From: Hemileia vastatrix | Taxonomy: Eukaryota; Basidiomycota; Pucciniomycetes; Pucciniales; Zaghouaniaceae | Assembly: GCA_030280995.1 (NCBI GenBank) | Contig: JASXTE010000005.1 | Coordinates: 19,011,501 to 19,075,500 of the forward strand | DNA length: 64,000 nt | Direction: 5' to 3' | Shown here: positions 20,112 through 31,427 of the stretch, piece after piece | How the letters are laid out: each line of letters begins with the position of its first letter | Numbering within the stretch: position 1 is the stretch's first letter | The notes under the pieces: generated by a model | Told to the model about the DNA's origin: nothing | The model's input: only the letters and a program-made list of their open reading frames with translations | Database searches by the model: none | Program-made: the position numbers and the translations under genes

Positions 20112-22570
20112 TAAGTGATTTGTTTGATAAAAATGTTGGTAGGTATAATAATAAATCTTCCTCCACAGGTAATCTTCTTGATAATGATAAAAAAAATGTT
20201 AAACCTATTAAAAGACAACTTCCTTTAATGAGTATACCTAATTATGTCATTAGAAAATTCTCATTTGATGAGCTTTTATATTAAACTTCTACTTCTTTAA
20301 TTAATACCTCTCTTGCAATAAAAAATGATTCTGTTCCCCCTGAAATCTACACCTCGCTTGAGAAAACTTCTGAGAATATATTGAAAGATACCCTTGATTT
20401 TGATTTTTTAAAAGACAAAGTTTTTGAGAAATGTATTAGTACACAAAAGTGACAGATTAAATAATTTGCATTTAAATTGTAAAGTGAGTTCTTCTGTACA
20501 AGATACAGCTTATTTTAAAATCAAAGAAACTTAAAATATTTTTTGTAGTCAACAACAACAAAAAAAGAGGTGATCATAGAGCTATTTACGATAAAAATTT
20601 TCATCTGCATAAAACTTTGAGTGAGTTAAAACCCCTTATTGAAGAGTGAAATTAACTCTCTACACAATGAGTTGAGAAATCGGAAAAAATATTTCCAATC
20701 TCTGAGTAACAAATACTCAGTTTTTGAGAACATAAATGTTTTATCCCTTGCAAAAATCAATGACCAGATGTCTTAAATTCCAAGGATAAAAAATAATTTG
20801 TCTGACCTACAGGAAAGATTCTCAGCCTTAACTGTAAATCATTTTAGTTTATATCAAAATGATCCCCATAAGCTAAATAAAAATAAAGGAAAGGATTCTG
20901 AACAAAGTGGCTCTTTTCTTCATTATATTTCAGCCATTAAAAAACCTGAAAATGAGTCTGTAAAATCTTTTGCAACTAGTAAAAAATATTTTATTGGCCA
21001 TGAACCAGATGTTTCTGTAAATAATGAAATTTCTTAACACCTGGCTAAACTTCATGAATTATTAATTTTGAATAATTCTAATCAAAAGATGGACCATCAC
21101 AGTAGCCAGAAAAATTTGACTAAACTTGATCAGTATCCTACCTCTGATGGTGACTCTTCATCTGACTGGTAACACTTTGTCCAGAGAATCAGTAACCTAA
21201 AAAATTCCTAAAATTTCCAGCTGATGAGATTGTTTCTAAATTAATTTCTTCATTTTGCAATGTAGCTTTAATTTGGTATGAATCTGTCTTATTGGAAAAT
21301 CAACATTATACTTGGAAAGAGTGGAAAACATTAATTGAAAATCAATTTATAGGTTCCAAATCCAGACTTGCCCAGAAGAGGATATTTGAGACTGATAAAT
21401 ATGTCTCCTCCTCTCCTGATAAACCTATTGTTTTCCTCATTAAAATAACAAAATTTTTTAGAGACATGGATCCAAAAATGGATTATGATATTTGGAGAGA
21501 TAAGATTCTCTATAAATTGCCAAATTCTCTAAGAGTTTTGATTGTGGAAAGGACTGAGAATGTGAGAGAAAGTTCTTTGTTTATTAATATCTGTAATGAA
21601 GTTCTACTTAATCATAGATATGAATCAAGGAATTATCCTTTAAAATATTATCATGATCAGCAAAAGCCTTCCACAAAACTTCCAGACAAAAATGGTAAAC
21701 CCTCTTCCCCAGTTAAACAAAAGAAATATGCAAAAAACACTTGTTTTAAATGTAACAAACCATGGCAGAAGGGACACATTTGTGACAAGAAAATTCATCT
21801 TGTTGAACATACTGAGGAATGTGAGAATACTAAAGCTGATCTTGATGATTCTTCAATTGAATTTAATAGCAATATCTCTTATGACCATGATTCTTCTCAA
21901 GAAGTTCCAGTCTTAGAAAAGGATATCCAATATTTATATAATTGGTCTGAAAATTGTGATATTGAATTATCTTCTGTAAAAAATTCTGAAATAATTAAAG
22001 ATATTACTGACATTTCCATTTTAATATCACCTTTGAGAGCACCAGTTATCATAAATGGTAATAATGTTGAGGTTATTCTTGACTCTGGTTCTGGAGGAGT
22101 TTTAGTTTCTGAGAAGGCACTAGCTTCTCTGGATAAAGATTATCAATGCCAATTATTACCTATGACATCTGAAAAATGGAAAGTTTATGTTTCTGCTTTA
22201 TGTCCCATTGGCAAATACAAGACCACTGTGTTCTTAAAATATAATGGTGGTTATTTCAGAGCTATTTGTGAATTTTTGTGATGAAAAATTTAATTTAAGC
22301 AATTGGTTTATCATGGGAAATGACATTTTAACCATGTTTGGAATTAAATTGGATCCTGCAAACAATTGTTTTACCTTGGGCATGAATGGGAAAAGAAAAT
22401 TTAAAATTTCTTCCTGTAAAAAGAATTCTGCACCCTTATTGAAATCTTGTGATTCTTTGATCCAATGTAAAGGTAGAAAAACAGAGGAAATGGATGTGTT
22501 ATTGTCTGAAACTAACAGCTTCATTTGATGATCAATTAACTAATGATCAAAAAGATTCAATAGTTTCATT
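20112..22570 (+). pseudogene. Gag and protease part of element E
   Basis: Readable pieces in order: coiled coil 20340-20760; capsid-like region to 21600 (longest open part 21292-22281); zinc knuckle CFKCNKPWQKGHIC near 21750; protease LDSGSGG near 22080 (DSG instead of DTG); then NDILTMFGIKLDPANNCF near 22320 after a frameshift. Stops at 20282, 20654 and 21170 among others. Ends at the H3 insertion. Confidence 0.85.
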
Positions 22571-22859
22571 AGGGGGTATCAATGTTCAGGGATACGCAAT
22601 TAATTTAATTGTGGAAAATAATCTGCATACCCCAATTATCTTCCACAATTTTTTTTGCTAATAATTGGGTTATAAGACACCTTACGTGTCAATGTTCACC
22701 TATATCTGACATTTTTATCCTCAATTCTTCATAACCACATCTTGGAAAACTTTCTGGATGTGCCAGCCTCCCTACCTTGCTGCACACTTCCATCCTTTCA
22801 AAACCCCTCCCCATCTCATCTATTTATTTATTCTCCTTTTCATCTTCAAATATCTCAAC

Positions 22860-24307
22860 ATGCCTCATCATCATAGATCTTCTCAAAGACAGCCTTCCCC
22901 CAGTTGTTCTTCAAATCCCATTACTTCCTCTTTCCCCTGCTCAGCCGAGAAATCTAAGACCGTTCAATTAAAAAAAGATGATCATCTCATTCTTATCAAC
23001 TAGCTGAAAACTAAATCTAACTATGATTCTTGGTTTGGTACTGAGTATGCAACTAAAGTATAATGGCCCCCAGCATCAAAAGTTAATGGCTATCTTCTAA
23101 TGGCGAATGAATTGCGGAATAAGACCAAGGGAAGGATTGATTGTTTTCCTAAACAGATGTGTGAACACTTCAAGCATTAACGAGCCAAATACAAGAAGTC
23201 AAAGGCTCTTTCATCTTCCACTGGTGTTGGGGTTACCAACATCAATATAACTAAGGGCATCAAATCCATAGACAATAAACTTGAATTTTTATGTCCTTAC
23301 TTTAAAGAGATAAATGCAATTTTTGGAGAGTGAGCCAATGTTTATCCTGTAAAAATATTGGATGGAGAAGATCCTATCTCCAAACATGATGTTGAAGCAA
23401 ATCTTTTCCCATCCTCTTCCTCCACTCAAGCCTCCCCTCATTTGAATGAGACCAATCTAGATAGCTTTTCTGTAGATCCTATTGGTGATTTAAACCAACA
23501 AAATCTAACTCAAGTCTGTTTCTTTTTTCTTTTATCTTATCAATTCTATTTTTTTATTTACTTATTTTTTTTATTTCTTAAAAGGCTGACAAACAAACCC
23601 AGGATCCTCAATCAACTTAGTCTGAAGGTAGGAACAATGATGAGGAGGAAAATATGACCTTGAACAAGAAGCGTAGGGCTTCAAGTAGTCTAAATTTCCA
23701 CTCCCAAAGAAGACAAAAAAGTAATACTTCATCACAAACCCCTTTTTTGTCTATGGAGAAATTTTTAGAGAAACATGATGCTGGTAAGTGATACCATACA
23801 TCTTATTACTTTACTCTGCTTTTCTTCTACTTTATGTTAATTTTTATTATCACTCTAGAAAAAGTGAAAATCACTAAAGAGACTCTAAGCTTTGAAAATA
23901 AGAAATACAAGTTCTCTTTAAGGAGGGATGATAGGCTACAAGATTTGGAAGAGAGGAAGTACAAGCTCTCTTTACGGAAGGATGGTCGGGCCTAAGATTT
24001 GGAGGAGAAGAAGTTTGAGTTAACTTCAATTATTGAAAAATCAAAAAAAGGGGAGAAAACACTCAAACCTCAAAACCTATTGGAGCAGATTAAATATAAG
24101 TTTGATCATGAAGAAAATTCCAAAAAGAAAGATTTCTTGATAGAATGTGTTAAAGCTAGTAAATCTGTTGAGGAAATTGAATTTTTAAAGAAATTGTTTG
24201 ATGAAAAGTTTGTTTCATTTCTCTCAAACTTCAACTTTTTATATTTATTTGTACATAAAAATTACAAGAATTTCCTGTATTTCATTACTCTATCAATCAT
24301 TACTTGA
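22860..24307 (+). pseudogene. Harbinger accessory (Myb/SANT-like plus coiled coil) gene of H3, three exons, several stops
   Basis: Exon 1 22860-23513, intron 23514-23584, exon 2 23585-23783, intron 23784-23858 (GTAAGT...CTCTAG), exon 3 23859-24307. The phases match across both introns. N-terminal half: helical domain with NYDSWFG, PPASKVNGYLLMANEL, AKYKKSKALSSSTGVGVT and KLEFLCPYFKEINAIFG; C-terminal half: lysine/glutamate-rich coiled coil ending in a SVEEIEFLKKLF helix. This plan is that of a large family I associate with rust genomes; identity as the Myb-like Harbinger partner is inference from context (H1, H2). Stops: TAG 23001, then near 23058, 23178 and 23332, TAG near 23619, TAA near 23994. 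Most would be single C-to-T changes from Gln or Arg codons. Confidence 0.7.
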
Positions 24308-24413
24308 TTTTTTTTATTTTAATGTTAAATATTCTGTTTTTAAATAAAATTTTCATGTCTCCTTTGAAAATTTGATGATCACCCACCCCTGGATTTTTTT
24401 GAAGTTAGGGGTG

Positions 24414-24778
24414 GGTATCACCAAAATTCTTTCATGTCATGAATCTTTAAAGTCTTATATGAAACTTTGGCTTTACTACCCCGTGCATTTTACTGGTATC
24501 ACCAAAATTCTTACAAGTCAATAATTTCACAAGTCTTATAACAAATTTTGGAAATACCCCCCCTGGATTTTATTGAAGTAAGGGACAGGTATCACCAAAA
24601 TATTTACAAGTCAAAAATTTTACATGTTACATTTGAAAATTTGGCAATACCCCTACTACATTTTATTGAAGCAAGGGGTGGGTATCACCAAAATTTTTAC
24701 AAGTCTTCAATTTTGAATGTCAGATTTGAAAATTTGGCAATACCCTTCCCTGCATTTTATTGAAGTAAGGGGTGGAAG
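24414..24778 (+). repeat. about 93-bp tandem repeats, four copies, in H3
   Basis: Units begin GGTATCACCAAAAT at 24414, 24495, 24588 and 24681 (81, 93, 93, 93 bp) and end with ATTTTATTGAAGTAAGGG-type text. The joint GGGGTGGGTATCACC resembles the TIR start AGGGGGTATCAATG, so the array may have grown from the element end or bind the same protein. Confidence 0.85.
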
Positions 24779-25373
24779 TCATCTAAATTTAATATAATTA
24801 CATAAATTATTAAATAAATATCTAATATATATCAATTTCCCTAGTTTAAAGTAATGACAATTCCTCAAGCCAAAATGCAGATCAAATCTAGAAACAAAAG
24901 TTTGGGACTTTCCACAGGTATAGGCTAGAGGAACCCCATGAAACAAATAAATGTTATCATGATTACCTTTTATACAACCAAAGGCCGTTGGCCCATTACT
25001 ATAGTTGAGGAAATTGATATATAAAAAAATTTTATTAAAAATTTATGAAAAAATATAAATTTTTTGATGACAACTCTAATCCCCATACTTTTTAGGGAAT
25101 AGCTGGATCTTTGTTACTATCAATTCTGTAACGGTGATAAGACAATAAGTTTTCTATGTTTAAAACTATATTGAGGCTGATTACCAATAGTGAACTATTT
25201 TTAGTCCTCAATTTTGGGCCCAGTTGAGTGTATGAGGTCGATATGCATCTGTACAGAGATATCTTTGAGTTCAAAATGTTTTTATAAATAGGTACCCCAG
25301 AGGAGAACAAAATTTAGAGTCAGAATGATCATTGGCTATAACAAACTTACTAGATGAAATTAAGAGAATATTT

Positions 25374-27855
25374 TCATGCATGCACACACATTATAGAAGT
25401 GAGATTAAGACTATCTATAAAAGAAAAATTGTGGTGGTTGGGGTGTCTGGAACGATAGACACCAGGTGCAACCATAGCAAAACCCAAAGGTGGAACCAAA
25501 ACTCCCAAACCAGGATTGGAATGTCTTGATGGTCCAAGAGCAGACAGTGTGTTACAGGGAGAAGAAGTAGCAGGAGAAGGAGGATGTGGAGGATGAGCAG
25601 TTGTTGCGGATGATATTGCTGTTCTTGAGGATGTTGCTGTTGTTGAGGATGTTGCTGTTGTTGTGCCAGATATGAGTGTTGCTGTTGAAGGAGACTGCAG
25701 TTCGGAATATGAAGATACTTGAGAGTGGGGTGGATTCAAAATTAAAATAAGCCAAGAAACATTAACAGGTTGAGTAGGATATATCTTGGAAATTTGACGT
25801 TGGGGCTCAGCAGGTGGAATACAGTAAGACGCGATGGATGCCACTTCTGCAGGAACACAGAAAAACAATAAAATTTGATGACTTGATTATATTCTGGAGT
25901 GAATATCAAAGATGCAGTGTCTAAAAACAAGTAAGGCTTGATTATATATGCAGAAGTGTGTGATTACTTTTGTTGGAGATAGAGAGATAGCTAAACATTT
26001 AAATTGATGCAAACCTATCAAATCTTCTGTCCAGGGAAAATAAAATAATCCAAATGTTTGTGTTAAAGATGAGTGAATTCAAAAGAAACAAAATAGTAAA
26101 ACACCTTCTTGACTTCAATGGCTGATACAATTCTGGCTCTCTAATGGCCCATGATTTTGGTACTCGACTTAAAAGCAAAAGTATTGCCAGCACAATCACG
26201 TAAGCTAAGCCAAAGGAAACATAGAAAAACAACTTGGATTGAACAACAGCCAAACTATCTTCTGTCTGTCATATGTGCAATAATAAATTTTTATTGTCGG
26301 GAAGATGGGGACTAACAAAGAAAACGGATGTTAAACCAACTCACAATAGAAAACATGCAAAATGTGTCTACATAAAAGGGCAGCTTCAATCAGTATGATG
26401 TTAATTAAGCTTGAATAATTTCTATACAGGGAAAATCATAGGGAAAATGAAGGAAACTCACATAGTACAGGCCAGAAAAGTAAGATGCCACAAATTATCA
26501 GAATTGATGATGGAACCCATGACGGTATGTAGTTAATGAGCCCAGAAAACATATCAATCATTACAATAAAACTTGCAGCGCCAAAAACGTAAAATTTGGC
26601 TCAGTCTTTTCCTTGTACTATAGATGAGCCAAGTATTGAGAACGCTTGATACCTCTAAGACGCATCACATCTGCGCCACCAGTTGCACTATCCAAACTTT
26701 GGATCTGAGTAAACCCAATCACATAGAGGATTAGACTGAGAGGTAGAAGGATCCATCTTGAAAAAGAAGCTGTACTGATTTGCCTGCAACAAATTGACAT
26801 GAAAATATAATCATTAGAGTATTAGAGAGAGAATAAAATTTTTCTTATTAGAAGGGGGACTAGAGTCACTCAACAGCTATTTGAAAATAGAAAAAAAAAA
26901 TGAAAACTGTCCAGTCAGGCTCAATTTCACATTTTTAAGCTATAGCGATTGACTTGATCAAAACCAATATTTCAGCAGTTCTATGAGAAATTCAAGTGGC
27001 CTACCTGCTCAACCCAATCAACAATTTTGTCCCAAAACCTAACAGCCCAAGTGTCTACCTGAGTGAGGGAATATGTGAGCTGGATATTGAGGTCAAAGAA
27101 GATGACAATAAATATTGAGATAGAAATAAGCAAACTAGGATAATTTGAGCTACAATTAAGAGAATGCATTAAGCAATGAAGCTGTTAGTAGCAGAATGAG
27201 AGTCATCTGAAATTCCAGCTCTGATGGAAAACTCCAGGAACAGCGATGCAGATGTCAAGCCAATTCAAAACAAGGAAAAAGTTCAATAAGGTGGATCCCT
27301 CCACACCCAAAAAGTTTCCGCAATCAAGACCAAGAAGGCAATCGCAAAAAGCATCAATCTGTTTGGTTTGCGGTCTGAATTTTAATCATTCCTTCTTTCT
27401 TTTTAAAGATGGTTACCATTTTGGAAAGTAATAATAAAGAAAATTACACAACCAAATTGTGTGGCATTGTAGGATCAAGACCCAATATCTGTTGCCTCAA
27501 AGCCCAAGCCAACAAAGAGCCGCCTTCATTGTAGATTTGACAAGTAAAAAGCTTGATCATATGAAGCAATGGTGGTATCCCAGAAGCAGAATGATGAAGA
27601 AAAGGCAGTCAAAGCCCAAGACAACTAATCCTCAATGAGCACGTGGATGTAAGTTGATTTATTGCCTACTAGATTATATTTCAATATGGCAAAGGAGTGA
27701 GATGTTATCCCAGCTTGAAGATCCAATGCCAATACAGACATAAACAAATAAAAAAGCAGTAACGTGACCACTAGCAAGGTGACGCAGGTGGCAAGGAGGT
27801 GGAGGTTGAGGTGGCAAGGAGAAGGAGGAGGAGGAGGTGGTGGTAGTGGTGGCAA
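25374..27855 (-). pseudogene. possible captured multi-exon membrane-protein gene inside H3
   Basis: Series of minus-strand segments with hydrophobic helices and plausible splice sites, not recognised as any family. From 5': a signal-peptide-like stretch near 27770 (LLVVTLLLFYLFMSVLALDL); 27169-27007 with YPSLLISISIFIVIFFDL and a CAG/GTAGGC donor; 26784-26618 with RWILLPLSLILYVIGF after a TTGCAG acceptor; 26600-26450 with two helices (SSILIICGILLFWPVL); 26260-26100 with FFYVSFGLAYVIVLAILLLL after a GACAG acceptor; 25868-25374 with a Thr/Ser/Pro-rich tail. A protein with about seven membrane helices is possible. Exon phases do not all fit and stops occur, so it is decayed or my exon limits are wrong. 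Could also be chance hydrophobic frames in T-rich DNA. Confidence 0.3.
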
Positions 27856-28490
27856 AGAGTAGAAGGTGGAGGTGGTGGCAAGGGGGTGGAGGAAGAGGTG
27901 GAGGTGGTGGCAAAGAGGAGGAAGAGGTGGTGGTAGCGAGAAGGTGGAGGTGGTGGTGGTGGTGGCAAAGAGGAGGAGGAGGAGGAGATGGTGGTGGCAA
28001 GGAGGTGGAGGTGGTGGTGGTGGCGAGGAGGTGGAGGTGGTGGTGGTGGCAAGGGGGTGGAGGTGGTGGTGGTGGCGAGGGGGTGGAGGTGGTGGCGAGG
28101 AGGTGGTGGTGGTGGTGGTGGCAAAGAGGAGGTGGAGTTGGAGGAAAGAGAAGGTGGTGAAGGTGATGGCGAGGAGGTGGAGGTGGAGGTGGTGGTGGTG
28201 GTGGTGGCAAAGAGGAGGTAGTGGTGGAGGCGAGGGGGTGGAGGTGGAGGTGGTGGCAAAGAGGAGGTGGTGGTGGTGGTGGCAAAGAGAAGGTGGTGAA
28301 GGTGGAGGCGAGGAGGAAGTGGTGGTGGTGCAAAGAGGAGGTGGTGGTGGTGGCGAGGGGGTAGAGGAGGAGGTTGAGGTGGTGGAAAAGAGGAGGTGGT
28401 GGTGGTGGAGGTGGTGGCGAGGGGGTGGAGGTGGAGGTGGAGGTGGAAAGGAGGAGGAGGAGGTGGTGTTGGAGGTGGTGAATAAAGTAG
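27781..28490 (+). repeat. G-rich GGAGGTGGTGG minisatellite, about 700 bp
   Basis: Plus strand nearly free of C, built from GGTGGT, GGAGGTGG and GGCAAAGAGGA modules. Open in all three frames of both strands in places, giving Trp/Gly/Arg or Pro/His/Leu repeats, so the open frames mean nothing by themselves. Many GG and GGG runs could form quadruplexes. Confidence 0.95.
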
Positions 28491-28794
28491 CATAAATGCA
28501 CTAAAAATATGGGCAAAAAAATGATAAAAAATGAGGCCAGTGGAAGGTGTAGGTGATAAGTGGGAAGTGGGAATTTGCTGCCAAATGTGCAGTTGGGGTG
28601 TGTATATAGAAAAAAAACTTAAGTGTTTGCCACCAAGATTAGGTAGCATAGAGTGAGGAGAGACTTAAGGATGGCATCAGCAATTATAAGTCATGTGACT
28701 TTCTTTAAAATCCATCATGGATGTGATGAGTTTGAGTTCAGGAATTAGGAATGGAAATTAGGGTATAAGAGGTGGGATAATGCATTATTGTGGA

Positions 28795-28836
28795 TTCCTT
28801 ATCCACTAGCCCCGGGGCAAGTGGATAAGAATCTTA
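28795..28836 (+). other. long hairpin near the right end of H3
   Basis: CTTATCCACT and AGTGGATAAG flank the self-complementary GCCCCGGGGC, giving a cruciform-capable palindrome of about 32 bp some 70 bp from the TIR. 28491-28794 holds no gene. The related fragment at 44750-44847 keeps one arm (GGGGCTAGTGGATAGG). Confidence 0.8.
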
Positions 28837-28902
28837 CGCAATTAATAATGTCTGATTCTGGGAAGAAAAATTACTGATCCCTGAAAATTGATACCCCCTA
28901 TT

Positions 28903-29212
28903 AATTACATCTTTTCCTATGGTATTCGCTCAGGGATCCCATGTGTTAGGATTGGTTAAAAATGAAATGAAAATTTCTTTATCCTGTAACTTGAATGAAA
29001 TAACTCCTAGCCTAAAGAAAAAACCTTTTCCTGCTTCTCCCACAAAGTAAAAAGATATTGAAGATAATATCTCAACTTTATTAAATATGAATATTATTGA
29101 ACAAGTGGATGTTACACCCAAATATTGTGTCATCTCTCCAGTTTTGATCTCCTATGAGAATTATAAAGCTAGACTTTGTAAAGATTATAGAGCATTTAAT
29201 ACCTATACTGTG
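28903..29212 (+). pseudogene. reverse transcriptase N-terminal segment of element E
   Basis: Reads ITSFPMVFAQGSHVLGLVKN, LKKKPFPASPTK, TAA where D has Arg, then NIIEQVDVTPKYCVISPVLI and YKARLCKDYRAFNTYTV, ending at CTGTG and the 5' LTR of B. Same frame resumes at 38047. Confidence 0.9.
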
Positions 29213-30370
29213 TGTCAGCCTAAATATCCTTAGGACTGAGTATTTCTTATGCTTAAAATAAGATAACCTTAAGTAGATTAAGCTTATATCTTAAAAATAA
29301 GGTTAAAATAATAATATATATTATTTTATTATATATATATATAATTATTATTCTATTATATAATTTATAATAGTTTAAATAGCTTATCCATGGCCTAATA
29401 ATACTTATTAAGGTGTTAATAGAGTCATAATATACTTATCTTAAGTGATATGAAGTAATTATTTACATACATAAGCTTATATGTATACATAAATCTCATA
29501 TTCAGTGAAATATGCAGTATATTATGTATATTTAGGTATATAAGTGGGTTTTAGCCCCTTAATAGCCTATAACCTTTGTTTTTCTGCTTATTTTAGGTCA
29601 TATGGACGAAATAAGTGGACTCACAACGCCTACAGAAGGATAGACACCTATATCAGGCGCATACACCCAGTTTGGACAACTAAAATTACTTCCTTGGATG
29701 GTTATTCACGGATTTATGGGTTGGAAGGATGTTTCTGGGTTAATATGGGGGCTTGGAAATTTTATTTATTTCCTTTATATGCTTTTAGTTTCATTAAATC
29801 TCTTTTTGATTATTTATTTTACCTGTTTCTTTATGGTATCTGCTTTTATCTGGGTTTTCTATTTATGGTATGACTCTGTGTTATTATTAATAGTGATGGA
29901 GGGTCCTTACTGGAGGTCTGGGTGTTGAAACTGCTTGAAGTGGACGCCATGGGGAGGTGATGAGCCCTCACAGTGCTGTAATTGCCGGGGATAGCAGTGA
30001 CATCATCTGGATTGAAGGTCTGTGCACTCCAGTGGATTTGGGTATAAGTAAGGAGGGATTTTGACGGTTTATTATCATCATTCAATTACTACACTTCAAA
30101 CAAACACTACAATACAATTATTAGCATTCAGAAATATATTATAAAGCCCTTATAAATTGATATTATCTTTATAAAAAGCTATAACTATATTTTATTCTTC
30201 TATTTTCCACCACTAGCACGCATTTAAATCCAAGTATTGTGAGTTTTATTTGAGTATAACTATTCTATTAGTCTTCCCCTGAGGTTTAATCACTAAATCA
30301 TTTATTAATAAGTAGTAGGACCATAAAATAACACTATTATATTATACTTATATACTAGACTATACTGACG
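29213..30370 (+). repeat. 5' LTR of element B
   Basis: 1158 bp, TGTCAGCCTAAATATCCTTA to ATACTGACG. TATATAAG at 29537-29544 is a TATA candidate. The frame 29544-29873 is repeated in the 3' LTR only because the LTRs are copies. Confidence 0.93.
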
Positions 30371-30385
30371 ATTGGGGGTCTTTCC
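30371..30385 (+). other. primer-binding site candidate of element B
   Basis: ATTGGGGGTCTTTCC directly after the LTR, in the same position and of the same type as in A and D. Confidence 0.5.
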
Positions 30386-30880
30386 TTATATTTTACTTAT
30401 TATTTAGTATAAGCCTTGGGACGTGATTTTTACCTTAGTAGAGCTCAAAATTAACCAAATATTTGTGTCTGCTGCATATTAGTGGGTCATCATAGCTCAT
30501 TGATTGCGGAAAAGAACCCTTAAAATAATTGTACTAATTTTTTATCATAAAAATTAGATATTTACAGTAGTAACTGTACCCAATATAAACCCAATTTCAC
30601 TTGGTATTTGGACACCAATATAACACCCAATTAAATTGGTATTTGGCTAAAGCTTGGTAGCTAATTATTCACCCTTATAGAGGTCTAGTTAAACTTATTA
30701 TTATATTTTTAACAGATTTTTTGGAATTTTTCTTACATTTTATTTAAATAAATAAAGATATAAATTCAGGGTAAGCTCCATTGCTTTTTTATTAGTAATA
30801 TAATTGCTAATATCTTTTGTCTACTAATTCCATAGAGTTTTTTCCTTTTGTAGACGTAAAATATTGTCATTCTGAACAAT

Positions 30881-31427
30881 ATGAGTGCTCCCCAGGACAG
30901 TGTAAGTGAAAAGCCTGCTTATAATACCAGGTCTAAAGCTAACAAAAACTTTCCAGGACATCACCATGGAGGGACAACAGTACCCCCAGCCAGAAAGCAT
31001 GAGTATAGAGAAAAAGGACGCCCTCTTAAAAAAGATAACTATAAAAAAGACGTCTCCTCCTCTTCAGGATCAACTGTCCCACCTGGCCAAACAGGTTCTG
31101 AAGTTGGAGGAATCAAAATCTCTCATGTTCAAAGAAGTAGAGCAGTTGCAAAACAATTTCAAGGTAGGGTTTCAGCAGATGAATCAGGCAATGGCAGAAT
31201 TAAAGGGAGGCCAGCCCAGTCAATCAAATCAGCAACCCCCTACCCAAGGAGGGTCCACTCACTCCCAGGAGAAAATCCTGGTAGACAAATGGAAATGGGA
31301 CTGGTTTCACCAACAGTGGACAAGCCACAGTTGCAACAGGGATCCACCCCCTCATCTGACTTCCTCAGCTCACCCTTACAAGGGAAAAAAGCGCCAAAAA
31401 TCAGGACTGGAAACCATCCCTTGGTAA
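30881..31427 (+). CDS. spliced overlapping small protein of element B, 163 aa
   Basis: Exon 1 30881-30901, intron 30902-30956 (55 nt: GTAAGT, GCTAAC branch-like site, TTTCCAG), exon 2 30957-31427. Exon 2 is the +1 frame relative to gag-pol and is open throughout although gag-pol of the same element has several stops elsewhere. Homologue of the 159-residue product of A: shared SMS, LLK, IKKT, coiled coil, WKWDW (residues about 123-127), YKGK-type basic tail and C-terminal PW. The Trp-stop lies in GGTAAGT as in A. Function unknown; the coiled coil and basic tail suggest self-association and nucleic-acid binding, which is inference. The gag frame is also open here to 31588. Confidence 0.7.

Larger units (their letters stand above)
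22571..28899 (+). mobile_element. H3, Harbinger-like element without transposase
   Basis: TIRs: AGGGGGTATCAATGTTCAGG at 22571, complement of AGGGGGTATCAATTTTCAGG ending 28899. Flanked by ATT on both sides (22568-22570, 28900-28902). Contents: accessory gene 22860-24307, tandem repeats 24414-24778, minus-strand exon-like series 25374-27855, G-rich minisatellite 27781-28490, right subterminal region with a long hairpin. 22590-22859 and 24779-25373 hold nothing recognised. No DDE transposase was found on either strand, so it would need one from elsewhere. Confidence 0.85.

Noticed and set aside
27837..28649. Long open frames on both strands rich in Trp/Gly or Pro/His/Leu
   Set aside because: They arise from the GGT/GGA minisatellite, which lacks stops in every frame; no start context or domain.
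29544..29873. Conserved open frame in both LTRs of B (also 37195-37599)
   Set aside because: Identity follows from LTR duplication, and the 20-bp indel shifts the frame relationship; no homologue elsewhere in the window.
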